This document shows positions 8,617-17,620 of a DNA stretch of 64,000 bases, in pieces. How positions within the stretch are numbered: the stretch's first letter is position 1; every line of letters begins with the position of its first letter. The DNA comes from Bacteroides sp. 51 (GTDB lineage: Bacteria; Bacteroidota; Bacteroidia; Bacteroidales; Bacteroidaceae): the NCBI RefSeq assembly GCF_010500965.1, contig NZ_QVMI01000009.1, positions 230,401-294,400 on the forward strand. The letters run 5' to 3'. The notes under the pieces are model-generated. The model had not been told where the DNA came from and searched no databases. It saw only the letters and a list, made by a program, of their open reading frames with translations. The position numbers and the translations under genes are program-made.

Positions 8617-9258
8617 ATGTCTATAGACGAATACATATTGCAACACATTGATCCCGAGAGCGATTATCTGAAGTCGCTCTATCGGGATACGCATGTGAAG
8701 TTATTGCGTCCTCGTATGGCTTCTGGCCACTTACAGGGGCGGTTGCTGAAAATGTTCGTTGAGATGATACGTCCCAAGCAAATACTTGAGATCGGGACAT
8801 ATAGCGGATATTCTGCCTTATGTTTGGCAGAAGGCTTACAGGACGGCGGTATGCTCCATACGTTTGAGATAAACGATGAGCAGGAAGATTTTACCCGTCC
8901 CTGGTTAGAGAATTCACCGTATGCCGATAAGATAAAGTTTTATATTGGCGATGCGTTGGAGGTTGTTCCCGGGTTGGGGATAACCTTTGATTTGGCTTTT
9001 GTAGATGGAGATAAACGAAAATATATTGAGTACTATGACATGGTGCTCGAACATCTTTCTCCCGGAGGGTTTATCATAGCCGATAATACATTGTGGGATG
9101 GCCATGTGTTGGAAGAACCCCATATTACCGACAGGCAAACCATCGGTATAAAAGCATTTAATGATTATGTAATACAGGACAAACGGACGGAGAAAGTTAT
9201 TCTTCCTTTACGTGATGGACTGACAATTATAAAAAAGAAGCTAGAAGTAAGAAGTTAG
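8617..9258 (+). CDS. SAM-dependent O-methyltransferase (Methyltransf_3 family)
   Basis: 213 aa, matching the catechol/caffeoyl-CoA type O-methyltransferase family. The SAM-binding motif is LEIGTYSGYSALCLAEGL (about residues 53-70). A metal/substrate motif follows in FDLAFVDGDKRKYIEYYD, then GGFIIADNTLWDG. The in vivo substrate is unknown. The C-terminal residues KLEVRS are encoded inside the left arm of a perfect 23-nt inverted repeat (9239-9306), so the repeat has fixed the end of this protein. Next gene: rbfA, 66 nt downstream. Confidence 0.92.
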   Translation: MSIDEYILQHIDPESDYLKSLYRDTHVKLLRPRMASGHLQGRLLKMFVEMIRPKQILEIGTYSGYSALCLAEGLQDGGMLHTFEINDEQEDFTRPWLENSPYADKIKFYIGDALEVVPGLGITFDLAFVDGDKRKYIEYYDMVLEHLSPGGFIIADNTLWDGHVLEEPHITDRQTIGIKAFNDYVIQDKRTEKVILPLRDGLTIIKKKLEVRS

Positions 9259-9306
9259 AAGCCAGGTCGTGTATAAAACCTAGCTTCTAACTTCTTACTT
9301 CTAGCT
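9239..9306. repeat. Perfect 23-nt inverted repeat of 7-nt words, overlapping the O-methyltransferase stop
   Basis: Arms 9239-9261 and 9284-9306 are perfect reverse complements. They consist of heptamer-like words (TAGAAGT, AAGAAGT, TAGAAGC). The left arm includes the last seven codons and stop of the methyltransferase. It could act as an mRNA 3' hairpin. Confidence 0.85.
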
Positions 9307-9324
9307 ACTAAATACTTATAAATT

Positions 9325-9657
9325 ATGGAAACAACCAGACAAAACAAAATTGCCCGTTTACTACAGAAGGAGTTGGGCGATATATTTCTGCTGCAAACCA
9401 AAGCCATGCCGGGTACATTGATCTCGGTGAGTGTGGTTCGTATCAGTCCCGATTTGAGTATCGCCAAAGTATACCTGAGCGTATTCCCATCGGAAAAGAG
9501 CGAAGAATTGGTGAAGAACATCAATGATAATATGAAGAGTATCCGCTTCGAGTTGGGTAAACGTGTAAGATATCAGTTGCGTATTATCCCCGAATTGAAA
9601 TTCTTTGTAGACGACTCGTTGGATTACATTGATAAGATTGATTCTTTGTTGAAATAA
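9325..9657 (+). CDS. rbfA: 30S ribosome-binding factor A
   Basis: 110 aa, normal for RbfA, the KH-fold factor that binds the 30S subunit during 16S rRNA maturation and cold adaptation. The N-terminus ETTRQNKIARLLQKELGDIF, then ISPDLSIAKVYLSVFP and KRVRYQLRIIPELKFFVDD are typical, including the late stretch that contacts rRNA. The next gene begins 7 nt after its stop, so the two are co-transcribed. Confidence 0.95.
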   Translation: METTRQNKIARLLQKELGDIFLLQTKAMPGTLISVSVVRISPDLSIAKVYLSVFPSEKSEELVKNINDNMKSIRFELGKRVRYQLRIIPELKFFVDDSLDYIDKIDSLLK

Positions 9658-9664
9658 TCCCGAA

Positions 9665-10894
9665 GTGTATCTTCCTTTTTATATAGCCAGGCGTTACCTC
9701 TTCTCCCGGAAGAAACATAACGCTATTAATATTATCTCCGGCATATCCGTTTGTGGGGTAGCGCTTGCTACGCTTTCGTTAGTCTGCACGCTATCCGTAA
9801 TGAACGGTTTTCAGGATATGGTGGCCGACCTTTTTACTTCTTTTGATCCGCAACTGAAGATCACCGCCCGCGAAGGAAAAACGTTCGATGGCCGGGATGA
9901 ACGTGTACAGGCTTTGCGTACATGGTCCGAGATTGCTGTATTTACAGAAGCTCTGGAAGAGCAGGCCATGGTGGAATATAAAGACCGCCAGGTAATGGCT
10001 GTGATAAAAGGTGTGGAAGATAACTTTGAAGACCTGACCGAGATTGATAGCATATTGCGCGGGTCGGGTAAGTTTATGCTTCACGATGAGGTTGTAGATT
10101 ATGGTGTTATGGGCATCGAACTGGTACCGATGTTAGGCACAGGTATCCAGTTTGTCGATCCGCTTTCTATCTATGCTCCCAAGCGGAATGCCAAAGTAAA
10201 TATGGCCAATCCGGGAGCATCCTTTAATCGTGAATACCTGTTCTCGCCCGGTTGTGTGTTTGTGGTAAACCAGCAAAAGTATGATTCTCAATATATACTG
10301 ACATCTATCGACTTTGCCCGTCGGATATTTGACTACTCTACCGAAGTCTCTTCTATAGAATTGAAGTTGGCTCCGGATGCAAACCTCTCTGCTGTGAAGA
10401 AAAAGATTGCCGATCTTTTAGGTGAAGATTTCCTTGTTCAGGATCGTTATGAACAACAAGCCGACATCTTCCGTATCATGGAGATTGAAAAACTGATCTC
10501 TTATCTCTTTCTGACTTTTATATTAATGATAGCCTGTTTCAATGTGATTGGTTCGCTGTCGATGTTGATTATTGACAAGAAAGAAGATGTGACAACACTG
10601 CGGAAACTGGGCGCAAGCGATAAGCTGGTTTCCCGTATATTCCTTCTTGAAGGCTGGATGATTTCTTTCTTTGGAGCCATAAGTGGTATCGTGCTTGGGT
10701 TAGCACTTTGCCTGGCGCAACAGGAATTTGGTTTTCTAACCTTGAATGTTTCCGGGGGAATATATTTGGTCGATGCATACCCTGTCAGCGTTCATTTCGG
10801 CGATATCCTATTTGTGTTTATTACGGTTATGATTATGGGTTTATTGTCCGTATGGTATCCGGTTCGTTATTTAGGGAGGCGATTGCTCCGTTAA
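9665..10894 (+). CDS. LolC/FtsX-type ABC transporter permease
   Basis: 409 aa from a GTG start at 9665, seven nt after rbfA. No ATG gives the full conserved N-terminus YLPFYIARRYLFSRKKHNAI. Topology is one N-terminal membrane helix (about residues 22-45), a large periplasmic MacB_PCD-like domain (about 50-260) and three C-terminal helices (YLFLTFILMIACFNVIGSL; FFGAISGIVLGLALCLA; ILFVFITVMIMGLL), with the FtsX signature DKKEDVTTLRKLGAS. Such permeases extract lipoproteins from the inner membrane (LolCE) with an ATPase encoded elsewhere. The LolC role is inferred from family. Confidence 0.9.
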   Translation: MYLPFYIARRYLFSRKKHNAINIISGISVCGVALATLSLVCTLSVMNGFQDMVADLFTSFDPQLKITAREGKTFDGRDERVQALRTWSEIAVFTEALEEQAMVEYKDRQVMAVIKGVEDNFEDLTEIDSILRGSGKFMLHDEVVDYGVMGIELVPMLGTGIQFVDPLSIYAPKRNAKVNMANPGASFNREYLFSPGCVFVVNQQKYDSQYILTSIDFARRIFDYSTEVSSIELKLAPDANLSAVKKKIADLLGEDFLVQDRYEQQADIFRIMEIEKLISYLFLTFILMIACFNVIGSLSMLIIDKKEDVTTLRKLGASDKLVSRIFLLEGWMISFFGAISGIVLGLALCLAQQEFGFLTLNVSGGIYLVDAYPVSVHFGDILFVFITVMIMGLLSVWYPVRYLGRRLLR

Positions 10895-10932
10895 ATAGTG
10901 CCTATCCATCAAATATTTAGCCGTTAAATGTA

Positions 10933-10960
10933 TTTGAAAGTGAAAAAAAAGCTATATTTG
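10933..10960 (+). promoter_or_regulatory. Promoter of secDF
   Basis: TATATTTG at 10953-10960 (TAnnTTTG) with TTTG at 10933-10936. The 16-nt gap is slightly short. It lies 57 nt upstream of the secDF start. Confidence 0.5.
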
Positions 10961-11016
10961 CACCCTTGTATATAAAAGAATTAAATCAAAATTAATAATA
11001 TAAAACTAAAACTAAA

Positions 11017-14000
11017 ATGCAAAACAAAGGATTTGTAAAGGTTTTGGCGGTATTGCTTACGCTGGTGTGTTTGTTCTACCTTTCATTCTCTTTCGTTACA
11101 GCCTATTGGACGAATAAGGCTAATGACTATGCGAAGGGCGATGTAAGAATGGAACAACATTTCTTGGATTCGATGGCGAACAAGAAAGTGTGGTTGGGCA
11201 ACTATACGCTGAAACAATGTCGTGAGATGGAGATCGGACTGGGATTGGACCTGAAGGGCGGTATGAACGTTATTCTTGAGGTGTCCGTTGCTGATGTAGT
11301 TAAAGCATTGGCTGATAACAAACCCGATGTGGCTTTCAATAAAGCATTAGCTTCGGCTACCGCTTTGCAAGCTACAAGCCAGGAAGATTTCGTTTCTATT
11401 TTCACCAAAGAATATCAGAAAGAAGCACCAGGTGCCCGGTTATCCGAACTGTTCGCAACTCAGAAGCTGAAAGATAAAGTCACTCAGAAGTCAACCGATG
11501 CCGAAGTTGAAAAGGTGCTGAGAGAAGAAATCAAAGCGGCTATCGACAACTCGTACAACGTACTTCGTACACGTATCGACCGTTTCGGTGTGGTTCAGCC
11601 TAACATCCAACGTCTGGAAGACAGAATGGGACGTATCATGGTGGAACTGCCAGGTATCAAAGAACCCGAACGTGTGAGAAAACTTCTTCAAGGTTCGGCC
11701 AACCTCGAATTCTGGGAAACATATCACGCAAGAGAAGTTGTTCCTTATTTGCAAACTGCCGATGTGAGATTGCGCAATGTCCTTTCTCAGAATAGCACAG
11801 AAACTGCTGCTCCGGCCGCAGAAGGAACCGTTGCTGAAGAAGCTCCTGTAGTAGAGAATACAACAAACCAAAGAGATAGCCTTCTGGCTTCTGTATTAGG
11901 TGAGAGCACGGATAAGAAAGATGCTGCTGCTACGGCGCAGATGAAAAAGGATTATCCGCTGCAATCTATTTTGCAGTTGAATAGTCAAGGTCAAGGTCCT
12001 GTTGTAGGTTGGGCTATCGCAAGAGATACGGCCGAGATTAACAAGTATCTGGCTATGAAAGAAGTTTCAGGCGAATTCCCTAAAGAACTTCGTTTGAAAT
12101 GGGGTGTTGCTCCGATTGCATCTACCGAAGCAAGTGTAGGTCAGACGTACGAATTGTATGCTATCAAATCTACAGAACGTAACGGAAGAGCTCCGCTTGA
12201 AGGTGATGTAGTGGTTGATGCAAGAGATGAATTCGACCAATATGGTAAACCAGCTGTGAGCATGTCAATGAATACAGACGGTGCCAGAAGATGGGCGTTG
12301 TTGACTAAACAAAATATTGGTAAGTCTGTTGCGATTGTACTTGATGGTTATGTATACTCTGCACCAAATGTAAACTCTGAAATTACAGGTGGACGTTCGC
12401 AGATTACAGGTCATTTCACTCCTGAACAATCAAAGGACTTAGCTAACGTATTGAAATCAGGTAAGATGCCTGCTCCTGCATATATTGTACAGGAAGATAT
12501 CATCGGACCTTCATTGGGTCAGGAATCTATCAATGCAGGTATTTTCTCATTCATCGTGGCATTGATTCTGCTGATGATTTATATGTGTACTGTTTACGGT
12601 TTCATACCGGGTATGATTGCAAATGGTGCATTGATTTTCAACATGTTCTTCTCGTTGGGTATCCTTGCTTCCTTCCAGGCAGCGCTTACGATGTCGGGTA
12701 TTGCCGGTATGGTGCTTGCTTTGGGTATGGCGGTGGATGCTAACGTACTTATCTACGAACGTACAAAAGAAGAGTTGAGAGCAGGTAAGGCTGTTAAGAA
12801 AGCCTTGGCCGATGGTTACTCTAATGCATTCTCGGCGATCTTCGACTCGAACTTCACTTCGTTGATCACAGCGCTTATCCTGTTTAATTTCGGTACAGGT
12901 CCTATCCGTGGTTTTGCTACTACGTTGATGATTGGTATCACTGTATCGTTCTTTACAGCGGTATTCCTGACTCGTTTGGTTTACGAACACTTTATGAATA
13001 AAGATAAGCTTCTTAACCTGACGTTTACTTCTAAATTATCGAGGAACTGGTCCCTTAACCCGAACATTGATTTTATGGGTCAAAATAAGAAGTGGTTCAC
13101 AATTACAGGCGTTGTTGTTCTGGTTTGTGTGGCTTCGTTAGGTATCCGTGGTTTAAGTCAAAGTATTGACTTTACGGGTGGACGTAACTTTAAGGTTCAG
13201 TTTGTAAACCCGGTTGAACCGGAACAAGTACGCGAACTGATTGCCGACAAGTTTGAAGGTGCTAACGTAGGTGTGCTTGCCATTGGAACAGACAAGAAAA
13301 CCGTGCGTATCAGTACTAACTATCGTATTGAGGAAAGTGCAAATAATGTAGACTCGGAAATTGAAGCTTATTTGTATGAAACATTGAAGCCGTTGCTGAC
13401 CGAGAATATTTCTCTGGAAACATTCATCGACCGTGAAAACCATACGGGTGGTAGTATCGTTAGCTCTCAGAAAGTAGGTCCAAGTATTGCCGATGATATT
13501 AAGACTTCGGCATTCTGGTCGGTATTGTTCTCGCTTGTAGCTATCGGACTTTATATCCTGTTGCGTTTCCGTAACATTGCATATAGTGTGGGTTCTGTAG
13601 TTGCGTTGACTTGCGACACTGTGATGATTCTTGGTGCTTACTCACTGCTTTGGGGTATATTGCCATTCTCGCTTGAGGTTGACCAAACGTTCATCGGTGC
13701 GATCCTGACGGCGATTGGTTACTCTATCAATGACAAGGTGGTAATCTTTGACCGTGTGCGCGAGTTCTTCGGATTGTATCCGAAACGTAATCGTAAACTG
13801 TTGTTCAATGATTCGTTGAATACAACGCTGAACCGTACCATCAATACTTCATTGAGTACATTGATCGTGTTGATCTGTATCTTCGTACTGGGTGGTGACT
13901 CAATCCGCAGCTTTGCCTTTGCAATGATTCTTGGGGTGGTGTTTGGTACATTGTCTTCATTGTTCGTGGCATCTCCGATTGCTTACTCAATGATCAGTAA

Positions 14001-14025
14001 GAAAGGCATTAATGACGAAGAATAA
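11017..14025 (+). CDS. secDF: Fused protein translocase subunit SecDF
   Basis: 1002 aa. SecD (about residues 1-650) and SecF (about 680-1002) are joined in one chain, as usual in Bacteroidetes. SecDF uses the proton gradient to pull preproteins through SecYEG. Motifs are the N-terminal membrane helix, GLGLDLKGGMNVILEVSVAD of the SecD periplasmic base, and the six-helix SecD block with VLALGMAVDANVLIYERTKE. The SecF-type start is IDFTGGRNFKVQFV and the second block has AILTAIGYSINDKVVIFDRV. The periplasmic part has an acidic, Ala-rich insertion (about residues 265-315, TAAPAAEGTVAEEAPVVENT) of no assigned function. It has its own promoter and terminator. Confidence 0.97.
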   Translation: MQNKGFVKVLAVLLTLVCLFYLSFSFVTAYWTNKANDYAKGDVRMEQHFLDSMANKKVWLGNYTLKQCREMEIGLGLDLKGGMNVILEVSVADVVKALADNKPDVAFNKALASATALQATSQEDFVSIFTKEYQKEAPGARLSELFATQKLKDKVTQKSTDAEVEKVLREEIKAAIDNSYNVLRTRIDRFGVVQPNIQRLEDRMGRIMVELPGIKEPERVRKLLQGSANLEFWETYHAREVVPYLQTADVRLRNVLSQNSTETAAPAAEGTVAEEAPVVENTTNQRDSLLASVLGESTDKKDAAATAQMKKDYPLQSILQLNSQGQGPVVGWAIARDTAEINKYLAMKEVSGEFPKELRLKWGVAPIASTEASVGQTYELYAIKSTERNGRAPLEGDVVVDARDEFDQYGKPAVSMSMNTDGARRWALLTKQNIGKSVAIVLDGYVYSAPNVNSEITGGRSQITGHFTPEQSKDLANVLKSGKMPAPAYIVQEDIIGPSLGQESINAGIFSFIVALILLMIYMCTVYGFIPGMIANGALIFNMFFSLGILASFQAALTMSGIAGMVLALGMAVDANVLIYERTKEELRAGKAVKKALADGYSNAFSAIFDSNFTSLITALILFNFGTGPIRGFATTLMIGITVSFFTAVFLTRLVYEHFMNKDKLLNLTFTSKLSRNWSLNPNIDFMGQNKKWFTITGVVVLVCVASLGIRGLSQSIDFTGGRNFKVQFVNPVEPEQVRELIADKFEGANVGVLAIGTDKKTVRISTNYRIEESANNVDSEIEAYLYETLKPLLTENISLETFIDRENHTGGSIVSSQKVGPSIADDIKTSAFWSVLFSLVAIGLYILLRFRNIAYSVGSVVALTCDTVMILGAYSLLWGILPFSLEVDQTFIGAILTAIGYSINDKVVIFDRVREFFGLYPKRNRKLLFNDSLNTTLNRTINTSLSTLIVLICIFVLGGDSIRSFAFAMILGVVFGTLSSLFVASPIAYSMISKKGINDEE

Positions 14026-14048
14026 TCCGATTAGGAATACCATAAAAT

Positions 14049-14096
14049 AGAAAACGGCCGGTTTCACTACGTGTGGAGCCGGCCGCTTTGTTTGGT
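14049..14096. terminator. Bidirectional terminator between secDF and the facing lipoprotein gene
   Basis: CGGCCGG at 14055-14061 pairs with CCGGCCG at 14079-14085, extended by weaker pairs. It is followed by CTTTGTTTGG on the plus strand and by TTTTCTATTTTAT on the minus strand. Confidence 0.75.
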
Positions 14097-14108
14097 TAAG
14101 TCTTGGTT

Positions 14109-14552
14109 TTACCAAATGATCGCTACCCTGAAATATTGTGTGCTGGGATTAAAATCGCCGGTGTAATAGTCGCTTACATATGCTTTGAACGCGATTGTGT
14201 TATCGGCTTTTACATCATATGTATAATGTATGGAGTAGTGAAATTCCTTACCATTGATTTTTTCTACAATATATTCGGTGTATGGTAATGGGGTTTGTAC
14301 TTCATATTTAGTGCCGTAGTCGAGGTATAAATAGGCCGTAACGACTCCTTCGTAATAGGATGTGTTAAGAGGCACCCCAGTGTGAACGTATTCGTAATAA
14401 GAGCCGACTTCATTCGGATCGCCTATTAACTGCCAGTGGTTACTTCTAACCTCAAAGTCGTCCGAATACAAGGTTTCTTCGTAGTAATCTTCACAAGCGG
14501 TCAGAGTTGCCAATGTGATGAATAATAGTGCAATGTGCTTTAGCGTTTTCAT
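14109..14552 (-). CDS. Small lipoprotein of unknown function
   Basis: 147 aa from the ATG at 14552, where a lipoprotein signal begins (HIALLFITLATLTACEDYY, Cys at about residue 20). Eighteen upstream in-frame codons are rejected because they lack a signal. The mature part is rich in Tyr, Asp and Glu with likely beta structure (SYYEYVHTGVPLNTSYYEG, KEFHYSIHYTYDVKADNTIA). I recognise no domain. It is probably a surface or periplasmic lipoprotein. It is a single gene facing secDF. Confidence 0.75.
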   Translation of the reverse strand: MKTLKHIALLFITLATLTACEDYYEETLYSDDFEVRSNHWQLIGDPNEVGSYYEYVHTGVPLNTSYYEGVVTAYLYLDYGTKYEVQTPLPYTEYIVEKINGKEFHYSIHYTYDVKADNTIAFKAYVSDYYTGDFNPSTQYFRVAIIW

Positions 14553-14881
14553 ATCTTTCCATTTTAAACTGTTAGTACTGTTGGTTATAACAATGATAGT
14601 GATCATTTTGTTATGAACCGCGTTTCTCTCATTTAGCTATATTGCAAATGTAGCGGGGTGAAAGCTCTTTAAATAATGATTTCTCCTATTTGATCTTATT
14701 GAAAACCCACCGGATGTAGGGATTTTCCTCTTTCTGATTACCCTATACATAGTGTTTTTCGCTAAGAAAGATACATAACTCACGCGGAGTAGTATAACTT
14801 CCTGGCATTCAGGAAGAAGTGGTTCTTGATTTCAAAGCAATAGTCACACGCTAATGTCACAAGTATCACGCGGCCCGATAC

Positions 14882-14973
14882 ACCCGGGTGTATCGGGCCG
14901 AAAGACCCGGGTGTTCCCAGGTAAAAGACCCGGGTCTTTCGAATCAATACACCCGGGTCTTTTGCTACTTATT
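14882..14973. repeat. Array of ACCCGGGT at exact 23-nt spacing (four units)
   Basis: The 8-nt palindrome ACCCGGGT starts at 14882, 14905, 14928 and 14951, each 23 nt after the last. Sequences between copies are partly conserved (GAAAG and AAAAG before copies 2 and 3; TGT or TCTTT after copies). The first copy is centred in a hairpin (GCCCGATAC / GTATCGGGC). No coding or known element fits. Confidence 0.8.
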
Positions 14974-15168
14974 CAACTGGCATATGTAGCGAAATCCTGT
15001 ATGGTATTAAAGAAGAACCGCTTCAATCCATCACGGGTTAAAGCGGTTTAGGTTAATCAGAGGTGGCTAATTACCTATTCGGTGATGTTTAAGATAACTG
15101 CCACCCAATAAACGGAAAATAGCTTGGTTTGGTTCAACTTATGCCTGTATATAGTCTTTGTTTTGTGC

Positions 15169-15206
15169 AAAAAAGGCTGTAGATGTTGAATCAATCATCT
15201 ACAGCC
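15169..15206 (-). terminator. Rho-independent terminator of tRNA-Arg
   Basis: GGCTGTAGATG (15175-15185) pairs perfectly with CATCTACAGCC (15196-15206). It is followed on the minus strand by TTTTTTGC. It lies just past the tRNA 3' end. Confidence 0.9.
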
Positions 15207-15214
15207 TATATCTG

Positions 15215-15286
15215 TACCCCCGAGCAGAATCGAACTGCTATCTAATGTTTAGGAAACATCTATTCTATCCGTTGAACTACAGGGGC
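15215..15286 (-). tRNA. tRNA-Arg (anticodon CCT)
   Basis: 72 nt read on the minus strand. The acceptor stem GCCCCTG pairs with CGGGGGT (with wobbles), discriminator A. The anticodon stem is GATGT/ACATT with loop TTCCTAA, giving anticodon CCT. The T-arm carries GTTCGATTC. CCA is not encoded. It has its own terminator and lies in a gene-poor stretch. Confidence 0.94.
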
Positions 15287-15765
15287 AACAAATCCGGATG
15301 CAAAGATATTAAAATATTAATATTAGATGCAAATGAAATGACATATTGGTTAGGCTTTTATTACAGGCTGCCGATATTCGATAAATAAAGTTATAAAATA
15401 ACTCGGAAAGTTATAAAGTTGAAAGATAATTCCGCTTTATTCTATCATAAGTTGCGTAAAAAGATTGCAAGAATATTCAGAAAGTCAAAATATTGCATGA
15501 TTTTGCAGTATCAAATTGTTTGTTGAATATAATTTGAGTGTGTTTTCTTCTTTTAATTAACTTACTAAAAGATCGAAAATTAGATAAAAAACACTACTTT
15601 TGATATTGAAATACAGATAGACATGAAAAGATTTTGCTAAGTCGCATAACTTTCCGACCTTTGCAAATCCTTAAATGAATATGTTTCGGTATAATGTGGT
15701 CGTCATTCTGGAAGATTATATTTATACAGTAGGCATCTAATTTAATCTTAAAATAGAGTAAAGTT
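15287..15765. other. AT-rich upstream region of korAB
   Basis: 479 nt without a credible gene. It contains short repeats of AAAGTTATAAA (about 15390-15418) and two promoter-like arrangements for korA, the better at 15633-15663. TACTTTTG at 15595-15602 is a second -7-like word without a -33 partner. Confidence 0.5.
15633..15663 (+). promoter_or_regulatory. Candidate promoter of korAB
   Basis: TTTG at 15633-15636 and GACCTTTG at 15656-15663 with 19 nt between. The -7 box deviates from TAnnTTTG in its first base. It would give a leader of about 95 nt. Confidence 0.45.
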
Positions 15766-17619
15766 ATGGCAGATGAGATGATGGTTAAAGATTTGGAGAG
15801 AGTAGTAGTGCGCTTCTCGGGCGACTCTGGCGATGGTATGCAATTGGCTGGTAGTATTTTCTCTAATCTATCGGCTGTATTGGGAAATGATATCTCTACA
15901 TTTCCCGATTATCCGGCAGAAATTCGTGCTCCGCAAGGAACATTAAGTGGTGTTTCCGGTTTCCAGGTTCATATTGGAGCGGACAAAGTATATACCTCGG
16001 GTGATAAATGCGATGTTTTGGTTGCCATGAACCCCGCGGCATTAAAAACGAATGCGAAGTTCCTCACTCCTGCATCTATTATCATTATAGATAGTGACTC
16101 GTTTGCTAAAAAGGACCTTGAGAAAGCACTCTATACAACAGACGATCCGTTTACGGAACTGGGCATTCATAACCAGGTGATTGATGCTCCTATCTCTACC
16201 ATGTGTAAAGAGAGCCTGAAAGATAGCGGATTGGACAACAAAGCCATACTTCGTTGCAAGAATATGTTTGCATTGGGGTTGGTTTGCTGGTTATTCAACC
16301 GTCCGTTAGAGTATGCTATGCATATTCTTCAAAACAAATTTGCCAAGAAGCCAACGATTGCCGAGGCGAATATTAAGGTAATGACCGATGGATATAATTA
16401 TGGCCATAACACACATGCATCGGTTTCCACTTATCGCGTGGAGTCTAAAGGAAATAAAGAGAAGGGAGTTTATACGGATGTAAACGGCAACCTGGCCACG
16501 GCTTACGGCTTGATTGCGGCTGCCGAAAAAGCCAATCTTCCGCTCTTTCTGGGTTCTTACCCCATTACTCCGGCTACAGATATTCTACATTACCTGTCGA
16601 AATATAAAGAACTGGGCGTAGTTACCGTTCAATGCGAAGACGAAATTTCCGGTTGCTGTAGTGCCATTGGCGCATCTTTTGCCGGTAGCCTTGCTGTAAC
16701 CACAACTTCCGGTCCGGGAGTATGTTTGAAAAGCGAAGCCATTAACCTGGCTGTGATTGCCGAACTTCCTTTGGTCATTGTCAACGTACAACGTGGCGGC
16801 CCATCAACCGGTATGCCTACAAAGAGTGAGCAGACCGACCTGTTGCAGGCGCTATGGGGACGTAACGGCGAAAGCCCGTTGGTGGTTATTGCTGCTACTT
16901 CGCCCGATGGTTGTTTTGATGCCGCTTTCATGGCATCGAAGATTGCTTTGGAACACATGACTCCGGTTATTCTGTTGACCGATGGATACATCGCTAATGG
17001 TTCTGCTGCATGGAAGATTCCTTCGATGAAGAACTATACTACGATCAACCCTCCTTACGTATCGCCCGAAATGCAGGAAGGATGGAAGCCTTACAAACGT
17101 AACCTGGAAACGATGGTGCGTTATTGGGCTGTACCGGGCACGCCGGGATTCCAGCACCGTATCGGCGGACTTGAAAAGGATTTCAATACCAGCGTAATCT
17201 CAACAGATTCTGCCAACCACCAGAAAATGACGGAAACCCGTCAGGCCAAGATTGATTATATCGCAAACTTTATTCCTGAACAGCAAATAGAAGGCGACGA
17301 AGATGCCGATTTGTTGATCGTAGGTTGGGGTGGTACTTACGGCCACTTGCATTCCACCATGGAAATCATGCAACAACAAGGCAAGAAGGTGGCTTTGGCA
17401 CACTTCAAATACATCAATCCACTTCCGAAGAATACAGTAGAACTATTGAAGAAATACAAGAAGATCATTGTAGCCGAGCAGAACATGGGTCAGTTTGCCA
17501 CCCTGTTGCGCGCCAAGGTGCCCGGTTTGGATATTCATCAGTTTAACCGCGTGAAGGGTCAGCCGTTCAATGTATTAAGACTTGTAGAAGAATTCACTAA
17601 AATAATGGAGGAAAAATAA
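15766..17619 (+). CDS. korA: 2-oxoglutarate (2-oxoacid):ferredoxin oxidoreductase, fused gamma-alpha subunit
   Basis: 617 aa. The N-terminal gamma domain (about residues 10-195, FSGDSGDGMQLAGSIFSNL, FPDYPAEIRAPQGTLSGVSG) is fused to the alpha (pyrimidine/CoA) domain with GSYPITPATDILHYL, CEDEISGCCSAIGASFAG and a C-terminal domain. With KorB it oxidatively decarboxylates 2-oxoglutarate (or related 2-oxoacids) to the acyl-CoA and reduces ferredoxin, and can run in reverse for carbon assimilation in anaerobes. korB starts 1 nt after its stop, so the two are translated together. Substrate preference (2-oxoglutarate rather than branched-chain) is by family similarity. Confidence 0.93.
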   Translation: MADEMMVKDLERVVVRFSGDSGDGMQLAGSIFSNLSAVLGNDISTFPDYPAEIRAPQGTLSGVSGFQVHIGADKVYTSGDKCDVLVAMNPAALKTNAKFLTPASIIIIDSDSFAKKDLEKALYTTDDPFTELGIHNQVIDAPISTMCKESLKDSGLDNKAILRCKNMFALGLVCWLFNRPLEYAMHILQNKFAKKPTIAEANIKVMTDGYNYGHNTHASVSTYRVESKGNKEKGVYTDVNGNLATAYGLIAAAEKANLPLFLGSYPITPATDILHYLSKYKELGVVTVQCEDEISGCCSAIGASFAGSLAVTTTSGPGVCLKSEAINLAVIAELPLVIVNVQRGGPSTGMPTKSEQTDLLQALWGRNGESPLVVIAATSPDGCFDAAFMASKIALEHMTPVILLTDGYIANGSAAWKIPSMKNYTTINPPYVSPEMQEGWKPYKRNLETMVRYWAVPGTPGFQHRIGGLEKDFNTSVISTDSANHQKMTETRQAKIDYIANFIPEQQIEGDEDADLLIVGWGGTYGHLHSTMEIMQQQGKKVALAHFKYINPLPKNTVELLKKYKKIIVAEQNMGQFATLLRAKVPGLDIHQFNRVKGQPFNVLRLVEEFTKIMEEK

Positions 17620-17620
17620 G

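Larger units (their letters stand above)
14553..15214. other. Gene-free region with a promoter element and a 23-nt array
   Basis: 662 nt. CAAATGTA at 14645-14652 (TACATTTG on the minus strand) is a possible -7 box for the lipoprotein gene. The stretch 14859-14973 carries the ACCCGGGT array and 15169-15206 the tRNA terminator. A short inverted pair AACCGCTT/AAGCGGTT occurs at about 15017-15050. I see no credible gene; the open frame across the array has no protein character. Confidence 0.6.

Noticed and set aside
14854-15051. 65-aa plus-strand open frame over the ACCCGGGT array
   Set aside because: Composition follows the array; no ribosome site, no conserved-looking sequence.
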